Assembly: GCA_947097085.1 (NCBI GenBank)
Contig: CAMUQR010000039.1
Location: forward strand, 1 to 6,210
Length of the DNA: 6,210 bases
Reading direction: 5' to 3'
From: an uncultured Candidatus Saccharibacteria bacterium
Lineage (GTDB): Bacteria; Patescibacteriota; Saccharimonadia; Saccharimonadales; Saccharimonadaceae
Shown: positions 5,695 through 6,210 of the stretch, one piece after another
Layout of the letters: each line of letters begins with the position of its first letter
Position numbering within the stretch: position 1 is the stretch's first letter
Translations under genes and position numbers: made by a program
Notes under the pieces: generated by a model
Database searches by the model: none
The model's input: the letters and a program-made list of their open reading frames with translations, nothing else
What the model was told of the DNA's origin: nothing

Positions 5695-6117
5695 TTAGAA
5701 TGGAATATCTGACAAATCAATTTCGTCATCAACGACTGCGTCAGCTTGTGGCGCTGGGCTAGCTGGTTGGCTAGCTGGTGCACCCGCACCATCTGAACCG
5801 CTATTTGGACCGTCAAGAAAAGTCACATCATTCGCCATCACTTCGATGCGTGAACGTTTTTGACCATCTTGTTCCCATTGACGCTGGCTAAGGCGACCTT
5901 GTACCAGACAACGACGACCTTTACTTAAGTATTGCTGAATCAGCTCGGCGAGTTTCTCCCAGGCGACGATTTCAAAAAAATCAGCGCCGGCGTCTTGACC
6001 GCCTTTATCGACTGCTAAACTGAAGTTAACAACCGATTTACCAGTGGTGGTAGTACGGAGTTCTGGATCGCGCGTCAGGCGTCCCATCAGAATTACTTGG
6101 TTGATGCTTTTTGCCAT
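5695..6117 (-). CDS. ssb: Single-stranded DNA-binding protein
   Basis: The 140-aa protein has an OB-fold domain at residues 5-101, starting INQVILMGRLTRDPELR, with the conserved FFEIVAWEKLAELIQQYLSKGRR (48-70) and VQGRLSQRQWEQDGQKR (72-88). Trp53 and Trp81 fit the single-strand stacking positions of bacterial SSBs. A flexible Ser/Pro/Ala/Gln-rich linker (about 102-128) leads to the acidic tip DDEIDLSDIPF, the docking site for replication and repair partners; the final DIPF is canonical. It coats single-stranded DNA in replication, recombination and repair, normally as a tetramer. It is slightly shorter than E. coli SSB (178 aa) because of the shorter linker. The start at 6117 is supported by AAGGGGA a few bases upstream and lies 23 bases after rpsF. 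Confidence 0.97.
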   Translation of the reverse strand: MAKSINQVILMGRLTRDPELRTTTTGKSVVNFSLAVDKGGQDAGADFFEIVAWEKLAELIQQYLSKGRRCLVQGRLSQRQWEQDGQKRSRIEVMANDVTFLDGPNSGSDGAGAPASQPASPAPQADAVVDDEIDLSDIPF

Positions 6118-6140
6118 ATATTCCCCTTTTTAATAAAATA

Positions 6141-6210
6141 TTATTTTTCCTCAGTAGCTTCGGTTTTGGCTTGAGTTTTTGGGTCAGCTTTAACAAGCAG
6201 ATAGCGCATA
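6141..6210 (-). CDS. rpsF: 30S ribosomal protein bS6, C-terminal end only (partial)
   Basis: The last 22 codons before a TAA at 6143-6141 read MRYLLVKADPKTQAKTEATEEK. The RYLLV strand followed by a charged, disordered tail is the usual end of bS6, and the position directly before ssb and rpsR matches the widespread rpsF-ssb-rpsR order. The frame runs on past the right edge, so the methionine at 6209 is taken as internal rather than a start. The protein would pair with bS18 in the small subunit. Confidence 0.85.
   Translation of the reverse strand, partial: MRYLLVKADPKTQAKTEATEEK

Noticed and set aside
6141..6209. A separate 22-residue peptide starting at the ATG at 6209
   Set aside because: RYLLV is the last strand of bS6 and the gene order predicts rpsF here, so the methionine is taken as internal.

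Overview
The window reads as bacterial chromosome, most likely from the Candidate Phyla Radiation (Patescibacteria), with Saccharibacteria-like lineages the best guess. That placement is an inference from several things seen here: very short spacers, compact proteins (S18 of 64 aa, EF-P of 186 aa, TlyA of 242 aa), PilM/PilN type IV pilus genes beside housekeeping genes, and elongation factor P following rpsR where rplI (L9) often sits. TGA works as a stop (pilM ends in TGA), so the TGA-to-glycine code of Gracilibacteria/Absconditabacteria does not apply. No tRNA, rRNA, CRISPR array, insertion sequence or phage gene was seen.

Layout. Positions 1-1775 hold a minus-strand type IV pilus assembly unit: pilM, then a pilN-like gene that overlaps it by an ATGA and runs off the left edge. 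A 125-base divergent intergenic region follows, with a promoter for pilM on the minus strand and one for ychF on the plus strand. ychF (1901-2974) is the only plus-strand gene. It converges on an unrecognised four-helix membrane protein gene (3048-3950, minus), with one hairpin terminator between them that can serve both directions. Next, all on the minus strand, come tlyA (4070-4798) with its own promoter, a terminator, and a translation operon read right to left: rpsF (3' end only), ssb, rpsR, efp. Gaps in that operon are 13-25 bases and it ends in the hairpin at 4843-4880.

How the genes work together. rpsF-ssb-rpsR-efp joins ribosomal proteins, single-strand DNA binding and relief of polyproline stalling. 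TlyA (rRNA 2'-O-methylation) and YchF (ribosome-associated ATPase) are also ribosome-linked. PilM and PilN form the cytoplasmic/inner-membrane link of the type IV pilus machine.

The most interesting non-gene pattern is in the start regions. Four promoters have a perfect TATAAT. For ychF and the membrane protein it lies ahead of an AAGGAG ribosome site placed 4 bases before ATG. For pilM and tlyA it lies exactly 7 bases before ATG with no ribosome site, which predicts leaderless mRNAs. I did not find an obviously new biological system; the best candidates for novelty are the orphan membrane protein, the arginine-tipped EF-P loop and the leaderless starts.
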